Source of the DNA: Persicaria tinctoria
Taxonomy: Eukaryota > Streptophyta > Magnoliopsida > Caryophyllales > Polygonaceae
Reading direction: 5' to 3'
Length of the DNA: 64,000 nucleotides
NCBI GenBank assembly: GCA_037127255.1
Contig: JBANSL010000006.1
Location: 84,561,350-84,625,349, forward strand
The notes below the pieces were generated by a model, which saw only the letters and a program-made list of their open reading frames with translations, did no database searches and was not told the origin of the DNA. Both the position numbers and the translations under genes were made by a program. Positions 11,219 through 22,374 of the stretch are shown piece by piece (position 1 is the first letter of the stretch; the number at the start of each line of letters is the position of its first letter).

Positions 11219-11769
11219 GATCAAATGTTTACAACTCTTAATGTGTTTTGTGTTAACAAATAATGACCGTTGATTGAATGAAGATGAAAGGTTGTGATTA
11301 ATCAAGGATTTTATTATTTTGTTTTTATTAAAAAAAAGTGGGACTCAGCCATATAACTGCTCCACTCTCACAATTGTAGAGCGTGTGATGCAAGCAGACA
11401 GTTATCTGCTTAAAACTGGGTGTGAGAAAACCAAGGAAAGCGTTGATTTTTTTATAACCAATTTTCACCAATTTCCTTTTTTAAAATATTTTTGGTCATA
11501 CAAATCAAGATCATTATCAGTTAATCTGCTATTTGAAATCTTTGAAAATATTATCGACGTTTCATCAAAGGACAGTGAAGAAGAGAAAGAAGAAAATCGG
11601 ATGGAAACTCAGTGATGGATGCCGGTAATGGGTTAGAAAACGTAATTAGCAATTGAACTATTCGATGTTGGGAAGCAAGTATTCATTGTAACTATGAATG
11701 TTTTGCTGCTGAGGGCGGTTGTCGGATGCAAAAAAAAAACATGGACGTAACTATTATTTGGATTAATTG
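11215..11769. other. No recognised feature
   Basis: AT-rich sequence. An open frame at 11319-11615 (plus) has no recognisable domain and no gene context. Confidence 0.4.
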
Positions 11770-12310
11770 GCATCAACAATAATTGTGAAATATGCATCAC
11801 ATTCACTCAATTATTCATCTATAATTATGAAATATGCACCACAATCACTCAATTAATTGTGAAATTTTGGATTAATTTGCATCAACAATTATTCATCATC
11901 GGCAAAATTTATGAAATATGCACCACAGTCACTCAATTATTCATCAAAACCATGAATAATTATTCATCAACCTTAGCAATAATATTCATCACAGAGTGCA
12001 GTGTTCAAAGTATTCATCAGTATTCGGCAAAATTCAAGGAATATTCATCACAATCTCACAATTATTCATCAAAGATTCATCAAAGCTTTTGATCTTCACC
12101 ATTTTCCAAGTTGTCGTCAATATTCGGCAAAATTTAACGTATATCCATCACTTTCAATCAATTATTCACCAAAGTTGTAAAGAGTATTTAGCAAAGATTC
12201 ATCAAAGTTTATGATTCATTATCATCAACCTTGACAATATTCATCACAATTTCCCAGTTATTCATCAATATTCGGCAAAATTTAAGAAATATTCATCACA
12301 GTAACACAAT
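11770..12310. repeat. Degenerate simple repeat built on attcatca
   Basis: The octamer attcatca and close variants (attcaccaa, atattcggcaaaatt) recur more than twenty times at irregular spacing. The short frames here are rich in I, H, Q and S for that reason. No gene. Confidence 0.8.
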
Positions 12311-12485
12311 TTAATTTGTGGGACGATGGAGGAATGCTATTTAGACACAACACAACCGTGCTTCACCCAATCCTCCACTCGCCGCCGTCGATTGCCTCTC
12401 CCCCGACGTGCCTCTCTTCAAGTGCTATCGTCACTGATCGGTGTGTTTGGGTGCGTCGCTAGAAGTTGCAGTGGTGGTCGCCAGA

Positions 12486-14334
12486 TGTTGTGAGCCTAAT
12501 TAGCCATGTTTTACATTATCTTTTATATCGATTTCTGCATGCATTTCATGCATTTGGGCTTGAATAATACAGAATCTGTGTAGTTTACACTTATTTGCAA
12601 TATATGGAGGTCTACACAAGTTTTTGTCATATTTCACAGAAATCGGACGCATTTTGGAGCTTAATGGAAAGTTATGGAGAAGCCAAGAATGGTGCAGCTG
12701 GAGAGAAGGCCAATTTCCGGTTTACATCGTTCTGAATCAAGCTGTGATTTCTTAATGAGAGTTGTAGCCCTCGGAAAGAGCTTTCCAACGCATGGTCATA
12801 TGCGTCAATCCGACAACCGAGGCAGCGGGAAAGTGCGTTTTACGAACAGAGCTGGAAGCTGAGAAATTTACTCGATGTCGAGGAAAGTTGTCGACATCGA
12901 CAAGTCACCAACTCGACATGTGTTCCAATCGACGAGACCAAAATGTTGTCGATGTCGAGGAGATGTTGTCGACATCGAGAAGATTTGTCAGAAGTCGAGA
13001 TCGAGGAGAAGTCCGTGTCGAGAAGACATGTCGAGGAGTCCAGAAAGCCGAGATCGAGAAGGAATTCGAATCTGGACGAGATCTATCCAATTCTATCAAA
13101 ATCTATCAAAGACCAAAGAAGATGTCCACACATTAGATATAATCCTAGTCTATCTATTTTATTTAATTACACTATGTTATTTATTTATCATTAAGTTTTA
13201 GATATAGTTTTAGATAAAGATAGATATCTTCTATCCTTGATTAGCAAGGATTAGAAGCCTATAAATAAGGCCCTAGGGGCTGACTTTTCATTCATTCGAA
13301 GTTACACACAATTCCATTCAGAGATACAAGTAGAGTAGTTTAGGAGTTTGAGGTTTTTAGGGTTTTGGCGATTTGGGAAAGTTGATTGCCGGAATTGTAA
13401 AGGCTTTGAATTTAGTTTAATGCAATTTATTTCCTTTCGATCGAAGATGTCTTTTATTGCAATGAAGAGCGAGTAGTCCACCCACTTCTGGGGCTGGGGT
13501 GAGCCCGACGGTGGCCATGTGAGGCGATGCGATAAAGGTCAGATTTTTATGTGATTCATCTTCTATCCCTATGAGCATGATTCTTTTGCGAGAGTTGAAG
13601 GTGATCCTTGTTTGTATTATTGAAGCGAAAGTGATCTTAATGCAACTTGGATTAATTATGTGAAAAAGGGTTAGTAACAATTAGGGTTTATGCGAAAGCC
13701 TCTATATTCCTATTTGTTAATAACGAGAGTTATTTAGATGGAAAGCATGATCTTTTATGCCTTTATGTGTTACTTTGCATGGTTATCGTTGTGGTGTTGA
13801 AACTCTAGCCTTGGAAGTCTTTAAGTTTATTGATTTTATTTCGTTAAAATTCGTTTCTGTCCGAAAAGCTTTGCAATTTAGTTTTCTGTTACTTGTCGAG
13901 ATCGAAGAAGTCTTGTCGACATCGAGTTAACAACTCGACATCGAGGAGACACTCACTGAGATCGAGTTTCTGTTTTAGTCGAGTTCTTCTGTCTTGTCGA
14001 TTTGCCTTCTATGTCGAGTACTTCTCGATATCGAGGACTTCTGTGTCGACAAAGCTTGGTCGAGTTGTTTGGTCGAGTTACTTGCTGTCTCTGTCGAGTA
14101 GTTTGCCTTTGCTTTTGTTTGCTTTGCTTTGTTTCTGTCTTTTCCGTGCTATTCTGTCTTGTCTGTGAGAATCTGATAGCTACCTGAAACCGCTGACGTG
14201 CTTCCTCGTGGATCGATCCTGACAACCTTCTACTACAACGGGAGGAAGTCTTGTATTTATTTGCTGAGACAGGGAAGACAGTCTGATCTATATTCTATAT
14301 CTATTTCAATACTTGACCAACTCCTGCAACAACA
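12486..14334 (+). mobile_element. Solo LTR (1.85 kb) with 5 bp TSD
   Basis: The unit starts TGTTG and ends CAACA and is flanked by the 5-base duplication ccaga at 12481-12485 and 14335-14339, so it is a solo LTR left by recombination. It has a TATA-like ctataaataagg at 13259-13270, giving the plus orientation. Around 12870-13050 and 13895-14100 it is packed with tcgacatcga / tcgagatcga motifs. A related LTR start occurs at 56989-57238. Lineage uncertain (Ty3/Gypsy likely). Confidence 0.85.
13259..13270 (+). promoter_or_regulatory. TATA-like box of the solo LTR
   Basis: ctataaataagg in the middle of the LTR, followed about 30 bases on by a plausible start region; the usual place for a U3/R boundary. 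Inferred only. Confidence 0.5.
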
Positions 14335-14339
14335 CCAGA

Positions 14340-14570
14340 TCGTCTTCTTCAAACGGCAAAAAGGGTTCTGGGAGGTGAATGAAGATTAGGAAAAAGGGAT
14401 TTGGGTTGTGATCCCACGCGCGCGTATTGAGGGAAAAGAGAGTTTTTTCTCTTTTAATATTACAATTAATTAATTTCGGGGAATAATCTCATCCATCCAT
14501 TTCTAAACAATCAATGGCTTGTATTTGTTAACACTAAACACAATAAGGGTTGCTAACACATGACCCACCC

Positions 14571-14603
<33 letters not shown>

Positions 14604-15219
14604 GTATATGTACATGTAGGGGGAAGGTTCAAATGAGAAGAATTTGGTCCGATGAGAAAGAAAGAAGTAATATGATGGGTATAAATGGATCTAATTTTAC
14701 TTTAAAAAAAATAGCCTTACGCGCCTGTTTCTCGTCTCCTCATCTTCTTTTTCCCTTGCCGTCCCTCCGTTGATCGAGTGTCTATTCCTCATCTAAATGC
14801 GATTTCGCAATCGATCTCCCCCGCAAACGCTTCCAAAGGTAAATCGCTAACACACCCCCCCACCCCCCCACCAATCATCGATTTCGCCATCGATCTTCCC
14901 CGATTCCGAGCGGATATTGCTGCTTTACTCCCTCATCTCCGCACGCTCTCTCGATCGATCGATAAAGGTGGTGTATATCTGCTATCCGGCCTCAATTTGT
15001 TCATGGAGACTATGGAGGAAGTTGTTTGGTAGTTGATTGAATACAGAAGCTCACCGGTGGCGGCGACGGCCTCAATTTGTTCATGAAGATCTACTCTCTG
15101 CCCGATTCCGACGAAGCTTGGATGCCCAGGACCCGGAGAGAACTGCAGCGGCCAGCTATAATTACGGAGTATACTTTTAGATAAAAGTGAAAACGTTCCT
15201 AATTGTATATCATATTGAA
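14340..15219. other. Intergenic, with (TA)n at 14571-14596
   Basis: A 26-base TA run lies at 14571-14596. The GC-richer part 14720-15170 has CT-rich, gene-like composition and a small open frame (14778-15032, plus) with no recognised domain. No gene can be supported. Confidence 0.4.
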
Positions 15220-16784
15220 TCTATATAAACTCTTAATTTAGAAGAGTTTAGGATGATGTGTCAAGCTTAGAGTAATTTTAGGAGTCTCGACCAATCATTA
15301 TTTTTTATCATTTTTCTTTGATTTTTTTTAATTTTAATTTTTTTTCTTTTTTCTTTAATTCTCTTTATTCTTTAATTTTACTAACTATTTGGCTTAATTC
15401 AAAACATTGATCTTAGCCTAAATTATAATTTTAGAAGTTTTTTTCATCTAAAAAAACAATCTATATAAACTCTTAATTTAGAAGAGTTTAGGATGATGTG
15501 TCAAGCTTAGAGTAATTTTAGGAGTCTCGACCAATCATTATTTTTATCATTTTTCTTTGATTTTTTTTAATTTTAATTTTTTTTCTTTTTTCTTTAATTC
15601 TCTTTATTCTTTAATTTTACTAACTATTTGGCTTAATTCAAAACATTGATCTTAGCCTAAATTATAATTTTAGTAGTTTTTTTCATCTAAAAAAACAATG
15701 GGATTAATTCAAAACATAAAATTAATAATAAGAAAATATAAAATTAATATTAGTAATCTACATCTATAATATATATCTATATATACTACTTTAATCGTTT
15801 TCTCAACCCATCTATATAAACTCTTAATTTAGAAGAGTTTAGGATGATGTGTCAAGTTTAGAGTAATTTTAGGAGTCTCGACCAATCATTATTTTTATCA
15901 TTTTTCTTTGATTTTTTTTTAATTTTAATTTTTTTTCTTTTTTCTTTAATTCTCTTTTTTCTTTAATTTTACTAACTATCTATATAAACTCTTAATTTAG
16001 AAGAGTTTAGGATGATGTGTCAAGCTTAGAGTAATTTTAGGAGTCTCGACCAATCATTATTTTTATCATTTTTCTTTGATTTTTTTTTAATTTTAATTTT
16101 TTTCTTTTTTCTTTAATTCTCTTTATTCTTTAATTTTACTAACTATCTATATAAACTCTTAATTTAGAAGAGTTTAGGATGATGTGTCAAGCTTAGAGTA
16201 ATTTTAGGAGTCTCGACCAATCATTATTTTTATCATTTTTCTTTGATTTTTTTTAATTTTAATTTTTTTTCTTTTTTCTTTAATTCTCTTTTTTCTTTAA
16301 TTTTACTAACTATCTATATAAACTCTTAATTTAGAAGAGTTTAGGATGATGTGTCAAGCTTAGAGTAATTTTAAGAGTCTCGACCAATCATTATTTTTAT
16401 CATTTTTCTTTGATTTTTTTTTAATTTTAATTTTTTTTCTTTTTTATTTAATTCTCTTTATTCTTTAATTTTACTAACTATTGGGCTTAATTCAAAACAT
16501 TGATCTTAGCCTAAATTATAATTTTAGTAGTTTTTTTCATCTAAAAAAACAATGGGATTAATTCAAAACATAAAATTAATAATAAGAAAATATAAAATTA
16601 ATATTAGTAATCTACATCTATAATATATATCTATATATACTACTTTAATCGTTTTCTCAACCCATGAGTTTAATTCAAAATATTTAATTATTTGAGCTTT
16701 TACAATTATGTTATAACATTAATTTAATATATTAGTAAGATTTTATTTATAAAAAATCGCGCCATGGCGTGGGGATCATACTAG
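15220..16784 (+). mobile_element. Non-autonomous Helitron with six tandem 5' ends
   Basis: The 3' end shows Helitron hallmarks: the GC-rich palindrome cgccatggcg at about 16760-16769 followed after 11 bases by terminal CTAG at 16781-16784, next to T. The 5' terminus TCTATATAAACTC is repeated six times, at 15220, 15460, 15811, 15979, 16146 and 16313. The first ~167 bases of each unit are almost identical. Units 1 and 2 extend further (240 and 351 bases), units 3-5 are 167-168 bases, and only unit 6 reaches the 3' end (472 bases). No RepHel coding sequence is present. Class assigned from the termini. Confidence 0.75.
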
Positions 16785-17019
16785 TTTATATTTTAAAACA
16801 AATGAATTAGTAATCAATAGAGTAAGTACACTATCGACTTTACACAACAAATTTGCGGAGTAAGGCACACGTTCATAAGAATTGACGAACTTCTAGAGTA
16901 TATATTACAATTATTGACATTCAAAGGCACACGTTCATCTTCTGGAGTATATATTACAATTATTGGTTCAATGAGTAAACAGGAAGTGGTTCTATATATT
17001 GTTTCATAAATTTAATAGT
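16785..17019. other. AT-rich spacer with short internal duplication
   Basis: The phrase gagtatatattacaattatt occurs twice (near 16896 and 16944). Nothing else seen. Confidence 0.5.
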
Positions 17020-17330
17020 AGTGGTTCAGACTTTTTATACCAAGTGATTCAGGGTTTTAATATCAAGTGGTTCAGGGTTTTTATACCAAGTGGTTCACGT
17101 GTTTTATAACAAGTGGTTCAAAGTTTTAATACTAAGTGGTTTATGGGTTTTATACCAATGAATTCAGGGTTTTAATACAAGTGGTTCAGAGGTTTATACC
17201 AAGTGGTCTAGGGCTTTTATACCAAATGGTTCAGGATTTTAAACCAAGTAGTTCAAGGTTTTTAATACCAAGTGGTTCAGCACATATAAATAGAAGTGGT
17301 TCACGAAGTAAATAGTATTGGTTCATGAAC
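17020..17330. repeat. Minisatellite array A, about 12-13 units of ~23-24 bp
   Basis: Units centre on aagtggttcaggg followed by ttttatacc, with many substitutions. The array faces the reverse-oriented array at 17403-17680. Confidence 0.88.
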
Positions 17331-17402
17331 AATTTTATTTAAAAAAAAATAAACAAATAAATAATTAAAAATTAAGCATTTAGAGAAAATAAAATAAGAA
17401 TG

Positions 17403-17680
17403 AAAACTTCATGAACCACTTCTTTATAACTTAATGAATCAATTCTTGATAACTTAATGAACCACTTCTTGATAACTTTATTAGCCACTTCTTAAAGCTT
17501 CATGAACCACTTCTTTATAGCTTCATGAATCACTTCTTTATAGCTTCATGAATAATTTCTTTATAGGTTCATGAAACACTTCTTTATATGTTCATTAACT
17601 ACTTCTTTATAGGTTCATGAACCACTTTTTTATAGCTTCATTAACCGCTTCTTATTAACTTGTGAACCATGTGAATCATT
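17403..17680. repeat. Minisatellite array B, about 11 units, inverted relative to array A
   Basis: Units centre on ttcatgaaccacttcttta, whose core gaaccactt is the reverse complement of the core of array A. A ~70-base AT-rich spacer separates the arrays. Confidence 0.87.
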
Positions 17681-17689
17681 ACAAATAAA

Positions 17690-17924
17690 AATGGCTGACC
17701 CACTGAATAAAATTGCTGAACCACTAAGAGTAAGTGGGCTAAACCCCTAAGTACTTGTGAACCTTATGGACCACTTATTTTTAATTTTTTTTTCAACAAA
17801 ACATATACAAAGTGGGTGTTTATGGGTAGATAAAATTAAATTACACCTAAAAATATAATTTTTTAATAAGTGAAAATGCCAAAAAAAATGTCGGTTGAAC
17901 CGAGATATTTATGCATTACTATTT
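17690..17924. other. Intergenic, no recognised feature
   Basis: Some further degenerate gaaccac words, then AT-rich sequence up to the LINE fragment. Confidence 0.4.
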
Positions 17925-18806
17925 TCACCCAAGCGTTATTCGGTTCAGCTAGGATTTTCCATATAAGTTTCATCTGGAGAGCTTCATTGATTTCTTTAGA
18001 TTTCCGCAGCCCGAGGCCCCCGTGTTTTTTAGGTTTGCAAATTCTATCACAACTGATTAGTGGGCGGTGTTGAACGTCTTTATTTCAAAAGAATGTCCTA
18101 TTTATTTGATATAGTTCTTTGTGTACCGAAGCGGGAAGCATAAAACTCTGGAATCATATAGAGCGGTTTAGCAGCCAAGTTTGTTCCGAAAAGAATTGCG
18201 CGCCCTTGTTGAGAGTGCGCAGTGGCCCTCCATTTACTTAATTGTTCTTTAGATTTACAAATAATATCCTCAAAAGTATCCCTTTTGACTTTTCCATTGA
18301 TAATAGGACATCCAAGATATTTTTCTAGGAAGTTTTCGTTTGGGATGTTTAGGCAAGTGGAAAGTTCTTGGACTCTAGAAGTTGATATGCCTTTGGTACC
18401 TTGGAAGGTTGATTTATGGTAGTTAACCCTCTGTCATGAGATTTTGCAGTAGTTGTCAATAATTGTTTTTATTTTTAGCCCAACCGATATACTACCCTTA
18501 GGAAAAAAAAATAATGTCATCAGCGAAAGCCAGAAAGGGTATGTGAGGACCATTTCTACCGAATCTGAAGCCAATGGGACTGTTTGGCAAGCTGACTTCC
18601 AAAGATAGTCTGCGAGATAGGATCTCCGCACCAAGAATGAACAAAAGAGGGGAGAGGGGGTCCCCTATCAGAACCGAGAAGAAGACTGTGGTGATACATT
18701 CCATAACCCAAGAGACGAAGGTAGGATGGAAGCCAAATTTTTCTAGAACTTTTTTCGTAAAGTTCCAGTCGACTCCGTCGTAAGCCTTTTCCATATCGAG
18801 TTTTAT
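17925..18806 (-). mobile_element. LINE reverse-transcriptase fragment next to the bHLH gene
   Basis: On the minus strand 18794-18498 encodes MEKAYDGVDW, then GDPLSPLLFILGAEILSRRL and FLAFADD, the reverse transcriptase core of the L1 family also seen at 124-7405. Further LINE sequence continues to about 17925 with frame breaks. Relative to the large LINE, a short piece before GDPLSP (the SRGLRQ region) is missing. Both ends are truncated and no TSD was found. It stops about 240 bases before the bHLH start codon. Confidence 0.85.
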
Positions 18807-19049
18807 TGCTTATGTGATTTCTGCTTGCAAACTCATCGACCTCTCAAATTTCGAATATTTACTTTAAAAAAAAAATACAGTGGGCGTGGATAACTCGTGG
18901 AAAGCACGAGCGCCTTCTCTGTCATCCCTTTTCCCCATTGCCCACTACGGAGTCCACTCCCATTTTTCCCCAATTTTACAGGTGACCCAGAAACCCTATC
19001 TGCCGTCGCCTTCGTAGCCTCCAATCCGATCTCTCTCGGTTTCAGTTTC
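18807..19049 (+). promoter_or_regulatory. Promoter-proximal and 5' UTR region of the bHLH121-like gene
   Basis: This short stretch is all that separates the LINE fragment from the start codon. It contains a perfect inverted repeat CTCGTG-gaaag-CACGAG at 18894-18910, an E/N-box-like element that a bHLH dimer might bind. From about 18910 it becomes CT-rich like a plant 5' UTR. There is no in-frame upstream ATG between 18897 and the start. Regulatory role is inference. Confidence 0.5.
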
Positions 19050-21542
19050 ATGGATCAGCATCAAAACGCTTCGTTTTGCCGACCTGCAACCAACTCCGCT
19101 CCCCCCCCTCCCGCTGCTCCTGCTAGTCGATCTCAGAGCTCCAATTGTGAAATCAGGTTCCGATTTCAGATTATACTATGAGATTTAAAATTTCTTATCT
19201 TTTTATCTGCTATTACGTTTACGTGTCTTAGCTTAATTGCTCATCGATGTTGTGGTATTCGCCCTTGATTGTATTACCAGTGGTTTTCATAGGGTTCTGC
19301 TTTGGAGCGTTTACATTCGAGTTAGAAGGTTTTGCCCTGATAAGATGAATATTTAAAATAATCACTGTGAAAGATTGATGCTTTGAAAATGTGATCCTTC
19401 TTTTCATTCGTCTGGAACAAGAATGTCTCCGTTATGTATCACTATGATTTCATTGCATTTTATGTGCGGTGTTAGGCAAAGGCCTGACGCGGAAGCCAAT
19501 GATCCAGTTTCTGCTAGGAAGGTTCAGAAGGCAGACCGGGAAAAGCTGAGGAGAGATCGCTTAAATGAACATTTTTTGGAGCTGGGAAACGCTGTAGGTA
19601 CTGAATACATCTCTGCCTTCGCTTCCACTTCTTAAATGATCTATTTTTCGTCCTTACCCAGCAGTTGCTATTGCTAAGTTATGTAATTTGGTGAAGTCAA
19701 ATGGTTCGTTTTGGTATGACGAGTATCAGCTCCTGATCGGCACAAACAAGCAATCAACACATCGCATGGAACGAACCCAAAGTCTTAAGACTAGTGTGTT
19801 TGGCTACGGTATTTTGTGGGAGTAGAAGGGTAGGACTTTGTCCTTTTGTCTTGTTTGATGATACGAGCCAAGGAAGAGAAAATATTGTTATTTCCAAATG
19901 CTAGAGTGGTGTTTTAAATATTATACTCCCTCCGTTAATTAAAACATGTTGTTTTGGGAAGTAAATATTGTTAAGAAAAACTTGTTAGTCTTTTTTAAGA
20001 AAGTACAAAAGTAGAGTAATAATTAGGGGCATAAGTGTATTTTTGTTTGTTTTCTTAATTAACGGAGTGAGTAGATTTCATTGGCATTTGATATTTCTCC
20101 AAATCTCCCCATATTTCTTTGTCCTTTCCAAAATGTTTATCCACCAAATTAGTTATTTGTTTACTTGGATAAAGGAAGTGAACAGAGGATAAGAAGAGAA
20201 ATGAAGAAAAAGAAGATGATGATGATTTCTTTACTTGTGAATGAAGCGTAGCTCAGAAAAGGAGAGATCGTATAGTTTTCCACTCTGCATCTTTTTGCTA
20301 GAGAAATGCAATATTGGTTGCAATGATCGATAATGAAAAGCACAGATAGCTGTCTTTCTTTCAAAAAGTAGAACTGGTCATTCAGCCGAACGTTATTTGA
20401 ATCCCATCTTGTTTGTGTAATTAGGGGGTTTCAGTCTGTTGTGCTTGAAATTAGTTGATGTATAGGTGAAGCATCAACTCCACTGGAGCTTTGTCATTGT
20501 CTTGTTTCCTACTTTTCTGGGTTGATATGTCCATGGGTGCATGAAGAAAAGTTTCTTCCCCTCTTAAGCCTCTCAAATTTTCCGTGTTAACATTCTTATT
20601 ATTCTTTTTATGATGCTCTATGGTTAACTGGTGAGATTCCAATGCCTCCAGATCCAGAAAGGCCAAAGAATGACAAGGCAACCATCCTTACAGATGCCAT
20701 TCAATTGCTGAAAGAATTAACTGCTGAAGTCAACAGACTTAAAGCTGAATGTGCAACTCTATCCGAGGAGTCACACGAGGTGCTTAAATTTCTTTTTTGT
20801 TCATTAGCCCTGAGCTTTGAAGCTCATTCGTGGCCATTTATTAACTTTTTTATTTTTCTTGTCAAGCAGTTAACCCAGGAGAAGAATGAACTCAGGGAAG
20901 AAAAGTCATCTCTGAGATCTGATATTGACAATCTCAACATTCAGTGTCAGCAGAGAATGAGAGTCATGTTTCCATGGGCTCCTGTCGATCCTTCGGCAGT
21001 CATGGCACCACCTTACTCGTACCCAGTACCACTTGCAGTTCCTCCCAGCCCAATACCTATGCATCCAACTGTTCAACCTTTTCCCTTTTTCGGAAATCAG
21101 AACCCCAGTGCCATTCCTAATCATCGTCCAACTTTTGTTTCCTATCCAGCTCCTACAAACCAACAGGTAGAGCAACAATCCTATGTATCCCCTTCTCACC
21201 CTTCAAGCCGGCAGGATTCTAGAAGGAGCCAGAACTTTGAACGAAGTGATGAGTCCAATGACGTGGCAACGGATTTGGAACTCAAGACACCTGGCTCCAC
21301 TGGGCATCAGGTTTGTACACGGTCATGAAATCCAAGAGTATTTCTTGCTATGATTATCGTTTGGAATTGTTGATATGACGGACGTTTTTATTGTACTTTA
21401 GGAGTCATCATCAGTGGTCAGGAAAGGCAAACAAATACAGAAAAAGGAAAAGGCTGCTACCGGTGGAGGCTCCTCTAGCAGATTATCTTCTTCTTCTCAA
21501 GGGCCGGGAGAGAGTTCTTCAAATAGCACTCGACATGAATGA
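19050..21542 (+). CDS. bHLH121: bHLH transcription factor, bHLH121/URI-like
   Basis: Five exons with GT-AG introns and consistent phase: 19050-19156, 19476-19597, 20652-20779, 20870-21310, 21402-21542 (312 aa). The basic region is KVQKADREKLRRDRLNEHF (residues about 51-69; E58, R61, R62 are the usual DNA contacts). The loop is DPERPKND, and helix 2 (KATILTDAIQLLKEL) leads into a long Leu-rich coiled coil through about residue 150. After it come a Pro/Tyr/Met-rich middle, a conserved LELKTPGS and a Ser-rich tail. This layout matches Arabidopsis bHLH121 (URI, subgroup IVb), which pairs with subgroup IVc bHLHs (ILR3, bHLH34/104/115) in the nucleus to turn on iron-deficiency genes. The exon 2 donor gives GNAVDPER, where I recall GNVLDPER in Arabidopsis. 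The start is the first ATG in frame. Nothing looks broken. Orthology from memory of the family, not from a search. Confidence 0.93.
19926..20071. mobile_element. Stowaway MITE in intron 2 of the bHLH gene
   Basis: A 146 bp element with 17-base terminal inverted repeats starting CTCCCTCCGTTAATTAA (one mismatch), flanked by TA at 19924-19925 and 20072-20073. CTCCCTCCGT ends with a TA target are diagnostic of Stowaway (Tc1/mariner) MITEs. Confidence 0.93.
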
Positions 21543-21722
21543 ATACAACCTTGTGAAAAATCTTGTGTAGCTCAACTTCAGAGAGACAGAGGCTTGATTA
21601 TACATGCCCACATGCTATTCAGATAAAGTTACAGCATCTACAACCTGTCTATATAACACCTTAACTGAATTATACCAGTAATGCATTTTGGTATAGTATA
21701 GGATTCGAAGTTGTATAGGAAG
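21543..21722 (+). other. 3' UTR of the bHLH121-like gene
   Basis: Runs directly from the stop codon. Its part 21592-21722 recurs, split, at 22286-22374 and 23817-23868. No clear AATAAA signal seen. Confidence 0.55.
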
Positions 21723-22285
21723 TGGCAATCGGGCAAGTTGGACCGGGTTATTCAATTTCGGGTCATATCGAACCCAGGTTGATATCGGGTGTGACGATAA
21801 TTCGGTTTAGTCGGGTCGAGTTCGTTCGGACATTATTTTATAGGATACTATCGGGTTTTTGGAACCCATTTGGTTCGAGCAAACCGGGTTTCGGTTTAAA
21901 CAAGTTTGGACAAACTGGGTTTTGGTCAAAATGGGTTCGGTCGTATTGGGCTCAATCAAATTAAACCCACATGAATCACATTGGATAAATCAAATCAAAT
22001 TTTAATCCAATCATACTTCAATTTCATTGAAGTTTCAATTTGATTTTAAAATTTGGGGTATAAGTTTCGCATATATTCGAGTTGCGCAATTTCAGGGTGA
22101 TTTCGGATCGGTCCATTTGATATAATCAGGTTTGGGTTGTTAAGGGGTAAAGATTGCTTTTAGGTTCGGTTTAAATCAGATCAGGTCGGTAGGTCAGTCT
22201 CAAATCCAAACTGTTTTGCATTTATTCGGGTGTTTGTCGGATTCGAATTAGTATTCTCGGTTGGGTAAGGTATTGCTAGCTCTGA
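21723..22285. repeat. GGGTT/TCGGGT-rich degenerate element
   Basis: Begins aagtggcaatcgggc and ends near gtattgctagct, with many tcgggt and gggttt words between. This resembles small plant hAT-type elements whose ends read (g)gtggcaa...ttgcca, but the ends here are too degenerate to set a TSD. Confidence 0.4.
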
Positions 22286-22374
22286 TTATACATCCCCACG
22301 TGCTATTCAGATCAATAGTTCAGCATTTAGAACCTGTCTACATATAACACCTTAACTGAATTATAACAGTAATG
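22286..22374 (+). repeat. Duplicate of the bHLH 3' UTR segment, left piece
   Basis: Matches 21592-21683 with scattered changes. Its last 17 bases are the left target duplication of the poly-A element at 22375-23816; the match resumes after that element at 23817-23868. Confidence 0.85.

Noticed and set aside
11117..11305. Ser/Leu-rich frame on the minus strand
   Set aside because: Produced by the AG microsatellite.
12674..13201. Overlapping frames in four phases
   Set aside because: Caused by tcgacatcga-type repetition in the solo LTR, which lacks stops in several frames.
18897..19049. Longer N-terminus of the bHLH protein starting at 18897
   Set aside because: The codon there is GTG; the first in-frame ATG is at 19050 and the upstream part is CT-rich UTR-like sequence.
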